Source: Klebsormidium nitens (Eukaryota > Streptophyta > Klebsormidiophyceae > Klebsormidiales > Klebsormidiaceae). From it: a DNA stretch of 64,000 nucleotides. Position numbers and translations under genes: made by a program. The stretch lies in the NCBI GenBank assembly GCA_000708835.1, contig DF236960.1:90982-154981 (forward strand), in the 5' to 3' direction. This document shows, in pieces, positions 23,961-34,880 of the stretch (position 1 is the stretch's first letter; each line of letters begins with the position of its first letter). The notes beneath the pieces were generated by a model, which saw nothing but the letters and a program-made list of their open reading frames with translations, was not told where the DNA came from and ran no database searches.

Positions 23961-24904
23961 GATTGAACCCTCCCTCTTCAATGCCTCTACACCAACGCAC
24001 TTGCATCACGCGGAAAATGTAACGTGCATTTGAGGCTTCACAGCAAGCTGTGCCCTTTCTCTCCCTTTCCAGAATGGACCAACGAGAGAAGTGGTTTAGG
24101 AGCGCCAGGTGGAGATGGTTGATAACAAGCAAAATGGCCCCAACAATAAAAGTAACCAAGCCCTTCTCCGCAAGATAAGCTGGTCGATTGTTTCACACCA
24201 GATAGAAGCGCCCAGAAAACACGCCCTGGTCGCACCGTGTCCAACTGGAAAGTCGTCAAGCTCTGGAACAGGGTCCAATTGGACAGTAAGAGACTCCCAC
24301 ATACTCCAGGACACATTGCAGCTCAATGGGAATACTTGATGGTTATTTGAAGGTTCGAAGAGCACACGAACAGCGTCATACTTTTAAAACCCTCAAAACC
24401 CCGTCGCGTTAAACCCCCTCGAAAGCAGGCTCATTCGCTGTCTAGTTTCCGAATATCCACCCAAGCATCTGCATGCGAACCAAGCAGCTCCACCAGAAGC
24501 AACTATACAGCAGAGAGTTCATTCACCGCACAACAAAGCAAGATACATTATTAGAACAAGTCAGGTAACTCACCGTCGTACCTTCGACCACTCCACGTAT
24601 CACGAGCATATTTAAGGCTACTAGAACAGCTTCGCAGGCTCACAAAGGTGCTTTGCACACCCACCGCGAGTGTCCCTATTACCCCTTCTCTGTCCAACTG
24701 CCTTGCTTTCCTAATGCTCCAGCTTCCTTCTCCTTGCATTCAATGCGGCATGCAATCGACGCCCCCGACATGGTTGTCAGGAGTGCGGTTGAGGGGATGA
24801 GCATCTTTCCTGACCTGGCAGTGGCAGCCACGCCCCCCATGATCCATCCTGCTTGACGATTAGAAGCAACCCCGTCCGAAAGTGCGCATCCATCTGATGG
24901 CAAC

Positions 24905-25130
24905 CTGTGCCAGGCTTCGGCCGGCCAAAGAGACCGGTCCGCAGAATCTTCAAGCCGACGGTCCGCTCTAAATATCACGTGTCCGAAAGTGCATGCAGAC
25001 TTGCAACCACGTCGGCGTTGCAAACCGTCGAGGGTTGGCCGACGGGGCGGCCGGCCCCGCGTCACGCCAGGCCGGCCGCGCGTCGGACCAGGCCCGGCGA
25101 GCCACGCATGCAACCCGGCCAACCTCGATC
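24905..25130. other. GC-rich patch with ggccgg palindromes
   Basis: This stretch is much richer in G+C and CpG than its flanks and repeats ggccggcc, gccggcc and cggccaac. Similar vocabulary occurs near 59196-59300 and 59640-59670 (gccggc, cggccggccc). It could be a relic of a dispersed GC-rich repeat or a CpG-rich regulatory segment upstream of the LRR gene. No coding sense was found. Confidence 0.4.
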
Positions 25131-25376
25131 ACAATCGTCTTTTATGAGAAATCGATCTCTCATATTCAATACCCTTAAGCTATAGTCCGGCAACTGGCAA
25201 ATAAGCCATTAAAGTCAATGACGAAACTTCCATACGGATATGGAGAAACCGTTCAGACCTCATCATTCGTAAATATTAGGCTCCTAGAAACCCGGCCGCA
25301 AACTTGATCAGTACCTAAGGGAGGCGCCATTTTGAAGCGAAATGGCCTAAAGAAAAATGGAACTTACTGCAGAGCT

Positions 25377-25534
25377 GGCATGTGATGCACACGCACAATC
25401 GAGTGCATTGTACCCTTGCAATGATCGTATATATGCACGTACATGTTATACCATACATCGTAATCTTATAAGTGCACGATCATGTACAGTCATGCAGTGC
25501 ACACTTGCAATTCTTGATCCGGTGTGCACATGCC
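25377..25534. repeat. Imperfect inverted repeat, MITE-like
   Basis: The left end is ggcatgtgatgcacac and the right end is gtgtgcacatgcc, which match as inverted repeats with a 2-nt gap. The interior is rich in tgca, gtac and acgt alternations and has further self-complementary strings (gtacatg near 25440, catgtac near 25484). It sits just 3' of the J-domain gene. No target duplication is clear. It may be a decayed hairpin element. Confidence 0.4.
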
Positions 25535-25745
25535 GTACCATATACAAATTCATGGCTTATCATATAGTGGGGCCTTCTGATGTGGAGTTTGATGACAAGT
25601 GCTCGAGTCCAATTGCAAGGACGCTGTGTTGAAGACCTTAAGTAGGCGCTAGCCAAATATCTTGTACATGAGTTGGACACATCATAAATTGGCAAGGGCA
25701 TGCGTCGGATCATATCTTCTTAACTACTTTATGTGCGCTTGGGGG

Positions 25746-28700
25746 CTAGTACGCTGCTTGCACTCGTCGAAGTTCGTCGCAGTAGGGCATCTTCATCTCC
25801 CGAGCTGCTTTCGTCTGCCCCCACCGGAACTGCTGTTGCTGCGCGACGCGCTCGTGGTAGCAACGCGTCTCCAGATGGTCCCTGCAACAACGTAAACAGC
25901 TACGGTTCTTAGTGGTATTCCTCGCAAGGTGGCCACAGCCATTGGTCCGTCCTGACAATGACTGTCTCTGACTTCTTAAAGCTTCTCGGACTTCTCTGAC
26001 TGTCTGACGAGGTCCTCTGTACTCGTAACGAGGGAGTAGAACGATCTGATCACCAGAGTTCGCTATCACAGAACCACGTTAGGCCGAATCGAGCCATCTG
26101 TAGAGACAGTGCAAGAATTGTTGTCGCCATTCTAGAAAGCAAAGCTGAACCCTTAAGAAAAGAGTCCAGTCCAAGCGCGGGCACCTTTGTAAGACGAAGT
26201 CCGGCTCTTATCGAAGCTAAGCTTCCGGTCCTGAGTCTGACACTCGTGCCGACACGTCAAAGAACGGGAACAGATTGCGCAAGGAAGGAACGTATCTAAT
26301 GAGCGGACAGATCGTCAGAGCAGATTTCACGTTAAGGTTTGGACGAAACAAGAGAGGTACGTGGTGCAAGCTTCGACGAATCCTCAAACTCAAACAAGAG
26401 GAGCGCTTTGCGGTTGCCAACACCCACAAAGGAAAATCTTAAAAGAGCAAAGGACGCAGGCAATGAAGGACGTGCTCAGTGACCATTCGAGCTGACACGG
26501 GAACCACCTGGCCCACCTGTAATCGTTCGTTACTTGTCGCTCGATCTTCGCCCGTGCTTGGCTGCCCGCCGGATACTCCCGCTCGAAGTCGGCTCCCTTG
26601 ACCCAGAAAGGAATGTCCAGATCGCTGAGGCAGTAGAAAGAAGCTCACAGTCAGCGGCGGACCAATGCTACTCATGTATGTTGCTGCATTTTGTCAAAGT
26701 GTGAGGGCAAGACCTGTGTTTATAAGCGATCCTAGACCTGCATTACCAGCCTGGTTGCACAGAGACACCGCATTTGAACTGAGGAGGCCATAACGACTGT
26801 ACGGAGCGTAGAAACTGCCGCCAGCCTGCGGTAAAAATGCGAGAGTACGCCCTCTTTTGCAATAGAACCCATTGTAAAAGGGCATGGATTGGGGCAGCGG
26901 CTGCAACACTTTCTTTCCAGCACACTTACGGTGACTGGTTACATTGTCAGTGCTTCAAAATAAGCACAAACTTGCAAAAGAAGCTGACTGCCGTGAAACC
27001 CAGATTACTGTCGGGGTGATCTTTTTCACAAACCCACAGGAAAGAAAGCAAGACTCGTCACACAAGCACCAAAAAAACTCTCTTCGAGAAGCCTCCTGGT
27101 ACCAGGAACACCACAAAAGATATATACAACTCACAGACTCGTACTTTTTGAAGAGCGCAGACCGAACCCCACAGAAGCTTGCTTTATAGCAGATGGTTGC
27201 CACAGACCACAACGGAAAAAGGGGCAAAAGCGAGAAGACAAAAAACTCGACCTTGCAAGCCTGTCTTTGACGTCCTTTCGCAAGAGGCCAGACAGCAGAA
27301 ACACTCCAAGAATGGGCACGAACACTCGACAGTGGCTAAAGCAAAGGTGCCAAATGGAAGGGACAGAACGGGAGCTTACCTTGTTCAAATCTCCTTGAGA
27401 AGACGGGCTTGCTGATTAACACTAACGCGCTCAGAAAGAAGGGCGCTGACGGGGAGGCAACGTAAAGAATGCCAATCTCAGAATGAAACACGGACCAGAT
27501 AAGGGAGGAAGAAACAAAGCCTACCTCGTCCGCATCTCCTTGACGTACTTCCCGTAGCGCGCCATGCTGTAGACGGGCTCGCTGGTGGGCATGAGCGCAT
27601 AGAGGAGGAAGGCGATGACCGGAAGAAGTTGCAGGAGCGCCAACAGCTGGTTGTTGTTCTGCGTGCCCTGTTGGGGCGGCGGCGCCGCGCGGTGCCGGTA
27701 CTGCTGCCCGCCGAAGTTGTAGCGGTACACCCGAGCTGAAGGGTCGGGAAAAAAGGTTAGCATGTTTAGAATATTGACTGCTACTTCAAAAAGGAAAAGA
27801 TACAAATCAATAGGTCTGAGGTGCAGCTCGTTATTTCTGTGCGTGCTCTAGGATAGCGGTGACGCTCGGTGCCGGAATAGCTGCCCACAGAGGATTCCCT
27901 GTTCCTGTTGATTTGAAGATCTTCAGAAGCCCTGTTCAGGCAGAAAGTAGACTCCGTTGTACAGACGAAATAGCTTAGATCCCAACTTTGGACGTTCATT
28001 CTCACCATTCGGAGCCATGCCGCCACCAAAAAAGAATGCGTTGAAGATATCGTTCGGGTCGAAGTCGTCGTAGCTGGGTCCGTGCGCCCGCCGCCGCTGG
28101 AACTGCTGCTGACGTAGCTGGTTCGGGTCTTCGTGGCCGTAGCGGTCGTAGTTTGCGCGCAAGTCCGCATCACTTAGGCACTGGAACGCTTTCGACACGG
28201 CTGCAAATAGGAGATTCGCATATCACTAGTTTTTTCCCGGTGCAATCAGCAACTTATGTGTTGAACAGAATAATTGATCTGGACTTCGTGGCCGTCAGTG
28301 TTGTGACTTGCGCACAGGTCCGGATCACTCGGGCACTGGAAACGCCTTAGACACACTGCAAACAGAATCTCCCATTCAGTGGTATTTTTCGCAGCAATCA
28401 GCGACTTATACGATGAAAAGCATGTTCAACTTGGGTCTTCGTGGCAGTCGCGGTTGTGGTTTGCGAACAGGTCGGGATCGCTCAAGCACTGGGATGTCTT
28501 CAATATGGCCGCAGAAGAAAACTGAAAAGTGGGAGTATAACACTTGAAACACCCTTAGAGTAGCCGCCGCTCGTAGACTGTCGGGATCGTAATAGGACCC
28601 GACATTGCGGAGACACTGGAAGACCTTTGACAAAGCTGCGGAGGAAAGCCGGAAAATTGGGGTCTTGATGAGTCAGGTGGAAGACGGAAAGAGATTCAAA

Positions 28701-31700
28701 GAAAGGCAGCACTGAGCACTTATTCAATGCTGAAAAGTGGTCAAACCGTACTGACTGTACGTGTTCCTCAACTCCAATCTTCTAAGGAGGCAGGTAGAAT
28801 TACGAAGTTTATGGGTAGTAATGATCCTGTAAAGCTGCAATATGCTTGCCACAAGGAAAGCAACGAACCCGTAATTTTGTCCAAAGAAACAAAAAAGTTT
28901 GAGCGAACGCGTAAAGAACGCTCCGGAGAAACCGCTCACAGCAAAGTTGGGAGAGTGACCGAATCAAAGGATTGAACGACCGTGCCAATCATGCGCCGCA
29001 GCAAATCGAGACCTTCTCCTTCAACTCTAACGTTGAACTCTCCTCAAGCTTTCCTGGAAATCTTCGTCTGCAAAGTTGATACTGCCAAGTCTTCTGAGAC
29101 TTGGCAGTATCCTCAATTCAAGCAATTGAAAGACATTGCAGACTTCCACAGCGTATCGTCTTCCTCAACGTTCAGGTGGCCACAGAGACGAGTATGCCCG
29201 CGTTTTCTCTGTAAGCACTCACCCTTGAAAGCTTCGTCAGCACCACGGGCTTTATTCTTGTCCGGATGGAGTTTCAAGGCTAGCTGCATAACATCCGAAG
29301 AGTGGTCATCAGGCGCGGCGCATGTTGTCTTGTCGTAGAGACAGCAACGAGGGCCAAGTCCAAGGTAAGAACACCTTAAAGGGTCTCCATTCCAAGGAGA
29401 CTATCGGACCGGAGCAGAGCAACTTTCGAACGTGAAAAACTTGCACAGTATCTGGAGGGTCAGGGATGTCAAGTAATAGAATGTAACGACAAAATACGGA
29501 ATCTTGATGAGAACCTGCAGTTGAGGACCCGACTGTCATTATATAGGACAAGGCTATGTGAGACTTTTGCAGGCGTTTTTTGAGCCGCCCAACAGGTATG
29601 CAAGCAAGAATTGCCTTTTGGATGAACATATCTGACGGTTGAACCGGAGTCTCGTCCGAGTGATGTTCTCAGACGAGCAACTGCTTCTTGCATAAGATGG
29701 TCACTAAATGGCCACCTCGACAAGTCGGCTCACCTTTCTGTAAGCTTTCTTGACGTCATCTTCTGTGCACTCCTTCGATACTTCCAGAATCTCGTAATAG
29801 TTTGTTGTGCGCTTGATTCGTGCAACCAATGATATCATCTCCGGCGTGGCTTGTGCCTGGAAGCGAAGCGTCATAGTGAGTAGCAATACAAAAAGCGCCG
29901 GGTCTAAGGGGAAGCTCGAAGTGAAGCGCGAGTAGCGATCAGCGCCAGTTTAGTTGCGCAGTGGCAGAATGAGCTATGTACTCGAACACGCTAGGAAAGA
30001 CTAGCGGACTCGGTCACAGAGTGTCCCGCAAACAAGGGTACAGTCGCGGAAATGGAATCAGTACTTAGACAAGGGAGGCAGCAACTAGGGGCAGCAAACG
30101 CAGACCAAACAAACAAATGACACCGTGAGCTCCGCCAAAAGCACGACAAATCGGATCAGCACCGGCAAGGGGGAGTAGTAACCTCGCCAGCGTGTATCTC
30201 AAAATTTCGTGGGTCCAACGGGACTGATGGGACCGACACCTTATAATGAAGGCCTAAGTTTGACAATCTTGCAAAACTACCATCAAACTCTGGGAGAGTT
30301 AAAGCGTCGAAAACAGCACGACTTTGGCCAGGACTACTAGGATGGGACCACCTAAAACCTCTATGTGCTGGGGGTAAGATAACAACAGAACCAGAAGACT
30401 TGCCAGAAGTAATTTCAGGAAGCTGCACATCCATCTCCACATCCAACAAACATCCCAGTCCAGATATTCGCTAGTGCTCCAGATCGCGCCAGAGAAGTCC
30501 TAAAACCACTTCACGAAATTGTGGCAATCACTTCATTCATAACCTCGGCAACTCAAAACAGAATCGATGACAACCGATCACTGAGTGGTTCCAACATCTG
30601 CACCAACCTTCCATCCCATCCTCTCACCTCTCTTTCCTCCTGCGCTGTCCTGTCCCCGCTAGCTGCGGTCCTTTGTCGCGTCGAGGGGCCCGCTGCATGC
30701 CCGTTCGCCTGCGGCCGTGATGCTGATCGGGTTTGAGGCCCAGTGCTACTGGACGGCCCTGCGCTCGCTCCATTCTCCGCTGCTTGCGATGCAGCCGCGA
30801 CCTTAAGGAGGAGGTCAGCAACCTAGAGGAAAGGATTGGACAGCGTAAGAAGAACTCAGACTAACAAGCAGATTGAAATTTGGAGTCAGCATCCTCATTA
30901 GCTACTTTGTTCGTGGGATACGTTGGACACGAAGGAGGCTGTCATTGCATGTTACACCCATTTGTTTGACATTCAACAGAACTTATTGAGAAGCAGAAGA
31001 TGTATCACTGGAGTCGGTGAATCGTAGAATTCACTAACGCATGATACCCCACCTGCAGAACATCCAGTTGCATCAGAGCGGTATCTTGAAATGTTGCCAT
31101 CCAGAGCACACATAGGTGTTTCTTTAGGGTTTCAGATCTGATTTGTGTTTACCGATAATAATCCACAACCGCTTAAGTGACTCACATAGATGGGGCTGAT
31201 ATTTTCTTTGTGGCACCGCATGATACACTGACCTCACAATTTGAAGGTAAAATCAAAAAGCTCAAAAGAAAAGCTGCTGCCATCAACGTTTTTCATGAAA
31301 GCTAACGCGAAAGCTAATGTTCCGTGAGTGAACGTCCTCATTACATTTCAATAAAGTCTAAAGCACCAGACAAGGATTGTGTTGAACAATCACTGCTGAC
31401 TGTCATATTCGCAAATGACATCGTAAAAGTAAGTTATTTTATTTGACTGAGAGCTAATCCACAAAATGGAGAATCTAGTGACGATATGGTGGCAACTTTT
31501 TGGCATGGCACGGACTTAAATCAACTAAAATGATTTGGAGGTAACAAAAACTATGTTGAAAGCTCATGAACAAGCTGCACAGTGTTCAGCCATCAACAAA
31601 CAAGCTCCGAAGATCCACAATTCAGTAGACTCAGAAAACCCTCCACAAGGAGCGCCGGACTGGAGCCTCCAGCTGCATCAGCTATAAATGTACCAATATT

Positions 31701-32008
31701 GCTTGTTTCATTACTGAGGCTCATGTAGGAAAGCAAACACTTCAGCGGTTGTGCTTGCTAAATCAAAACTGCACAACCTGCCCAAATTCTCCTGATCGAT
31801 GAAATTTGGCATGGAGCTACTCAATGTTTTCCTGAAAGTGTCACAGGAGGAGATCTGCAGCTGTCAAGAAGTAAACGCTTACTCTCTTCGACGGATAAAG
31901 CTTCTGCGCCTTCCCCAGAAACTTTAGCGCCTTATTAAAATCCCCTTTTCTAAATGCAGCTTCCCCAATGTCAGCACAGCGTTCCGCGTCATCCTTGTTG
32001 CCGTCCAT
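25746..32008 (-). CDS. DNAJB12-like J-domain membrane protein (DUF1977), 8 exons, 384 aa
   Basis: Exons: 31883-32008, 30628-30822, 29734-29856, 29223-29283, 28006-28200, 27525-27735, 26517-26624, 25746-25881. All introns are GT-AG and all phases join to 385 codons with the stop. The start at 32008 gives MDGNKDDAERC, the usual N-terminus of this family. A TPR-like helical pair follows (~8-42), then a Ser/Ala-rich linker (43-107). The J domain spans ~126-190, with NYYEILEV, HPD at 154-156 and an ending YDRYG. A Gly/Phe/Arg-rich stretch leads to one membrane helix (~264-282, LLALLQLLPVIAFLLYALM). The C-terminal DUF1977 has IPFWVKGADFEREYP and ends near QAAY. In the family (yeast Hlj1 to human DNAJB12/B14) the J domain faces the cytosol on the ER membrane and recruits Hsp70 for membrane-protein quality control. 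The HPD indicates an active Hsp70 partner. Confidence 0.95.
27129..27545 (-). repeat. Copies of the 3' edge of J-gene exon 6
   Basis: The used exon end and donor are ~27516-27545 (ctacctcgtccgcatctcct). A diverged copy with donor context lies at ~27375-27410 (cttaccttgttcaaatctcc), 146 bp outward in intron 6. A weaker one lies at ~27129-27157. They follow the same outward pattern as in the LRR gene. Confidence 0.6.
28128..28640 (-). repeat. Four tandem copies of the 5' edge of J-domain exon 5
   Basis: The used copy is ~28131-28210. Copies lie upstream in intron 4 at ~28287-28365, ~28440-28515 and ~28556-28640, with a period of ~120-156 bp. The minus strand reads SKAFQCLSDADLRANYDRYG in the used copy. 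The outermost reads LSKVFQCLRNVGSYYDPDS and still keeps an AG acceptor and the right phase. The middle copies have frame damage. Upstream sequence is also shared. Confidence 0.9.
29078..29111. repeat. Perfect 15-bp inverted repeat, 4-nt loop
   Basis: The sequence gatactgccaagtct is followed by tctg and then its exact reverse complement. It lies in intron 4 of the J-domain gene, about 110 bp from the acceptor-distal side of exon 5 copies. It would form a strong hairpin in the transcript or as cruciform DNA. The stem is too short for a normal miRNA precursor. Confidence 0.8.
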
Positions 32009-34800
32009 CGCGCTGCAAAGGTGCCAAGAGGCTATCAAAATAGATCTATCACAGCAGGCGCAGACCCTGACGCCCTTGCGACCACCTCTGAGGAACTTCA
32101 CAAGCAAGCTTTTCGAGAGCTTTTCAGCCTGGCCAGTGCATCCCTCGATCGCAACCCACGTCTTGCTTGTACCCGGCGACAGAATAGACCCACCGTATAC
32201 CGTAGTCTGTCGCCCTTTCGGACTTTTTGTAGCTTGAGCAGCGAGAATTGCCACATCTGATTCTCAGCTCGCTGCTCAAGCCACGGAAGTGAATTCAGAA
32301 TTGGGATTTCCAACTTTTTCTGATTCAGAAGGCTGTGGAGGAGCTTCGTGGAGGAGCTAGAGCGAAAGATGGAGCTAGGTGGCATTTGTTTGCAGCTGAG
32401 ATGCTGTTTTGAAGTGTTCATCTGATGTCAGGGACCTCATTCGCCAGCTCTGTCAAATGGCTGCAATTGACATTGTGTTCCTAGGATTCGGACAGGCTTT
32501 CAACTAAACGATGGCAAAGGAAGTTGCCATCCAGAAGGCAGCTCGAGTAAACAAGGACTCTCCTTCTATGTGGCGGGCAATAAGGCGTAGAGGCCGAGTG
32601 CCAGGGCTGGAGCTTTAGGAAGACAGCTGGCGCCCAAGGATGCAGAATTACGTCTGTTGGAGTTGTGGCGGCATCTTCGAATCATGCTGGGGAAATTCAG
32701 CAGCTGACCTTGTCAGGTGAGGAATCGGCTTCAAGCAATTGCTTGAAACAGGTCTATGTGGCCACATGGCCATCAGCGGTCCTGTCAAAATCTTCAGCAC
32801 GGTGGCGTGTTGTATGCTGCAGCCTCAGGGTTTTGAGTTGTACTCCCAATTCGACGCGCGCATCGCCGCTTGTAAACTTGGCTGATGCAATCCTGGCATG
32901 GGGCAGGCATTGAAAAGCATGCGAATTGCTCTAAAGTATGTGTTCCCTTCCCTTCTAATGGTGGCAAAGATTGTGTTGCAGCATGGGACCATGGAAAGGC
33001 TTTTAAATCGTTCCTAGGGCAGATTTTTAGCTTGAATGTATGGTTTTTCTTATTCTCAAAGTAGCATGTGACTCGGATTTCCCGTTTCTTCGGATCAGCA
33101 CTAGCTGCTGAAACGCTCTTTCTCTATTCCTAAAGTCTATCATACCCGTTCCCTGGGAAGATGTGCCTTCTATCTTCCTAATGCTTCTCCCTATTTTTCA
33201 GGAGCCAGGTGAACATGGGATCTGTGGGTGTTTCGACTTAAGGAGCCCCTGGCCCACTGTGTATGGCCTTGTTGATGTCCGGTCGCTTCAGAGCTCCTGG
33301 GTCACTTCATACTTGTCGGTTTGGGTAAGTTCTATGTCAGATTTCCATGGGAAGATGTAACGAGGCTGTGACTCCGCATTCTGGAGGTCCTTGAAGCTTT
33401 GCTCTGCACTGGTTCTCATCTGGACCATTATGGCTTTTGAAAGTTGTCTGGTCTAAAGTGGACTTTCTTGGACTGATCATGCAGACCCCCCTCTGAGCAT
33501 CCGCGTTTAATCGCATACTCCGCGCAAACAGCCGTGCCTTTCTTGCCTGTCAAGACGTGGTTTCCCCGTCTTGAGTCTACCAAGCAGCGCCAGATTCGAA
33601 CCAAATGTCTGTTGCCATCAGAGTTCCAATGTGGCTTTGAAGTTTCAATTCTTATCTGATTAAGGATGAGCACTCTAGTTATGCCACAACGGGTCAGCAA
33701 GCGCTTACTTCTCAGATGCTGCTCCAACACACACATCGGCTGACGACACCCCTGACTAAGTGCTTTCGGAACGCATGCTCTTGGTAAGTGGTTTGTTTGT
33801 TCTGCTCAATGCAAACAAAGAAGCTGAGACCATGCAGAGAAGAGTGGCCTAACCTCTGTCAATCCTTCGATCCAGGAGCCGACTCATTGGTCCACCAGGT
33901 CGCAGCACCTGAGGAGTGCGCATCTCGTGAGAGCGAGCAAAGGCCGAGCATGAGGAGATTTACCCACCGTCTTCGTGACGCTGTAAGGTGCTTTTCACGT
34001 TTACCGCGTACTTTCAGTCTTCAGAGGAGCTGAGTTTGCACAACCTGTCGAATGTCGATCGCAGTTGAATTCATTGAGACGAATTCGAAGTGAGCATCTC
34101 TATGCACTGACTTGGTAGGTCGGCTCCGACTCACTTTAGAAGCATCCAACAATCGGCTCCAGTCTGCTTGTGTTCCTGCGTGAGTACTTGAAAAGCTGTT
34201 TCGATGAGCTGTGAGCTCCGATTAAGAGGCTGTTTGTGAAGCATTCAGGATTCAGAGCCGCCTGGATACCTTCTCAGTTGCACATCTACGGTGCTTTTTT
34301 CAATGATCTGCTTTGGCAGCATGTTGACTTTCTCGCAGCATCCTTTGCGACCTTCCTTTCTTGTGCCTGTTTTTGGTTGTCCAGCCCGTTCGGCCTTATG
34401 TTTCTGTTGCCCACTTCACGATTAGGCATGGGGACGCCAATTGTGGTTATCTCAGATCCTAACGTAATGACTTTATGCTCTTGAATCCTGTCCTTGCTGC
34501 TTTTGCCGCTTGAAAGAAGCAGCGGGGTCGTTGATGTTCAACAAAACGCGTCCTGGCTGCGTGCTGTTTGATGACGGTCTTCAAACATAGAATTCCCCGT
34601 ATACATTTCCACCATCGCACATTCCGCTGTATACATGTCCCCGATTCCCCGATTTGTCATGGTGTGGAGACCTGAACTTCATAGAGAGCATCCTTGCAAC
34701 ATCGTCTGCGAGCTCAAATGCAACTCCGAAGTCCAACGACGAAGGTCGTGTACCCGTATCCGGTTGAGAAGACCCATCTAAGCAGTTGTCGAGAGTCTTG
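32009..34800. other. 5' flank of the J-domain gene and start of the gene desert
   Basis: No gene of a known family is visible on either strand. The minus-strand frame of exon 1 stays open upstream to about 32254, but the family start is at 32008. The promoter of the J-domain gene should lie just beyond 32008, with no clear element recognised. Confidence 0.55.
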
Positions 34801-34839
34801 AAGTCATTTGAATAAGCTGAAAGTCAATTTACGGATTTC

Positions 34840-34880
34840 GGCAAGGACGGTAAAATCTTCGAGCTGTATCAGCTCAACAA
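34840..34880 (+). repeat. Outlying ggcaaggac/hairpin module
   Basis: The string ggcaaggacggt is followed by the perfect small hairpin gagctg-tat-cagctc. This is the same order as in the ~310-bp tandem units at 38.4-42 kb (ggcaaggac, then a tgagc...gctca hairpin). Surrounding sequence is too diverged to align by eye. Confidence 0.5.

Larger units (their letters stand above)
22727..25745. other. Intergenic spacer between the LRR and J-domain genes
   Basis: This interval is 5' of the LRR gene and 3' of the J-domain gene, so it should hold the LRR promoter. I could not identify a convincing core promoter element. Contents: a possible Ty3-type RNase H relic (23640-23960), a GC-rich patch dense in ggccgg palindromes (about 24905-25130) and an imperfect inverted repeat (25377-25534). 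Confidence 0.6.

Noticed and set aside
32009-32254. N-terminal extension of the J-domain protein
   Set aside because: The frame is open upstream, but the family consistently begins at the MDGNKD Met at 32008.
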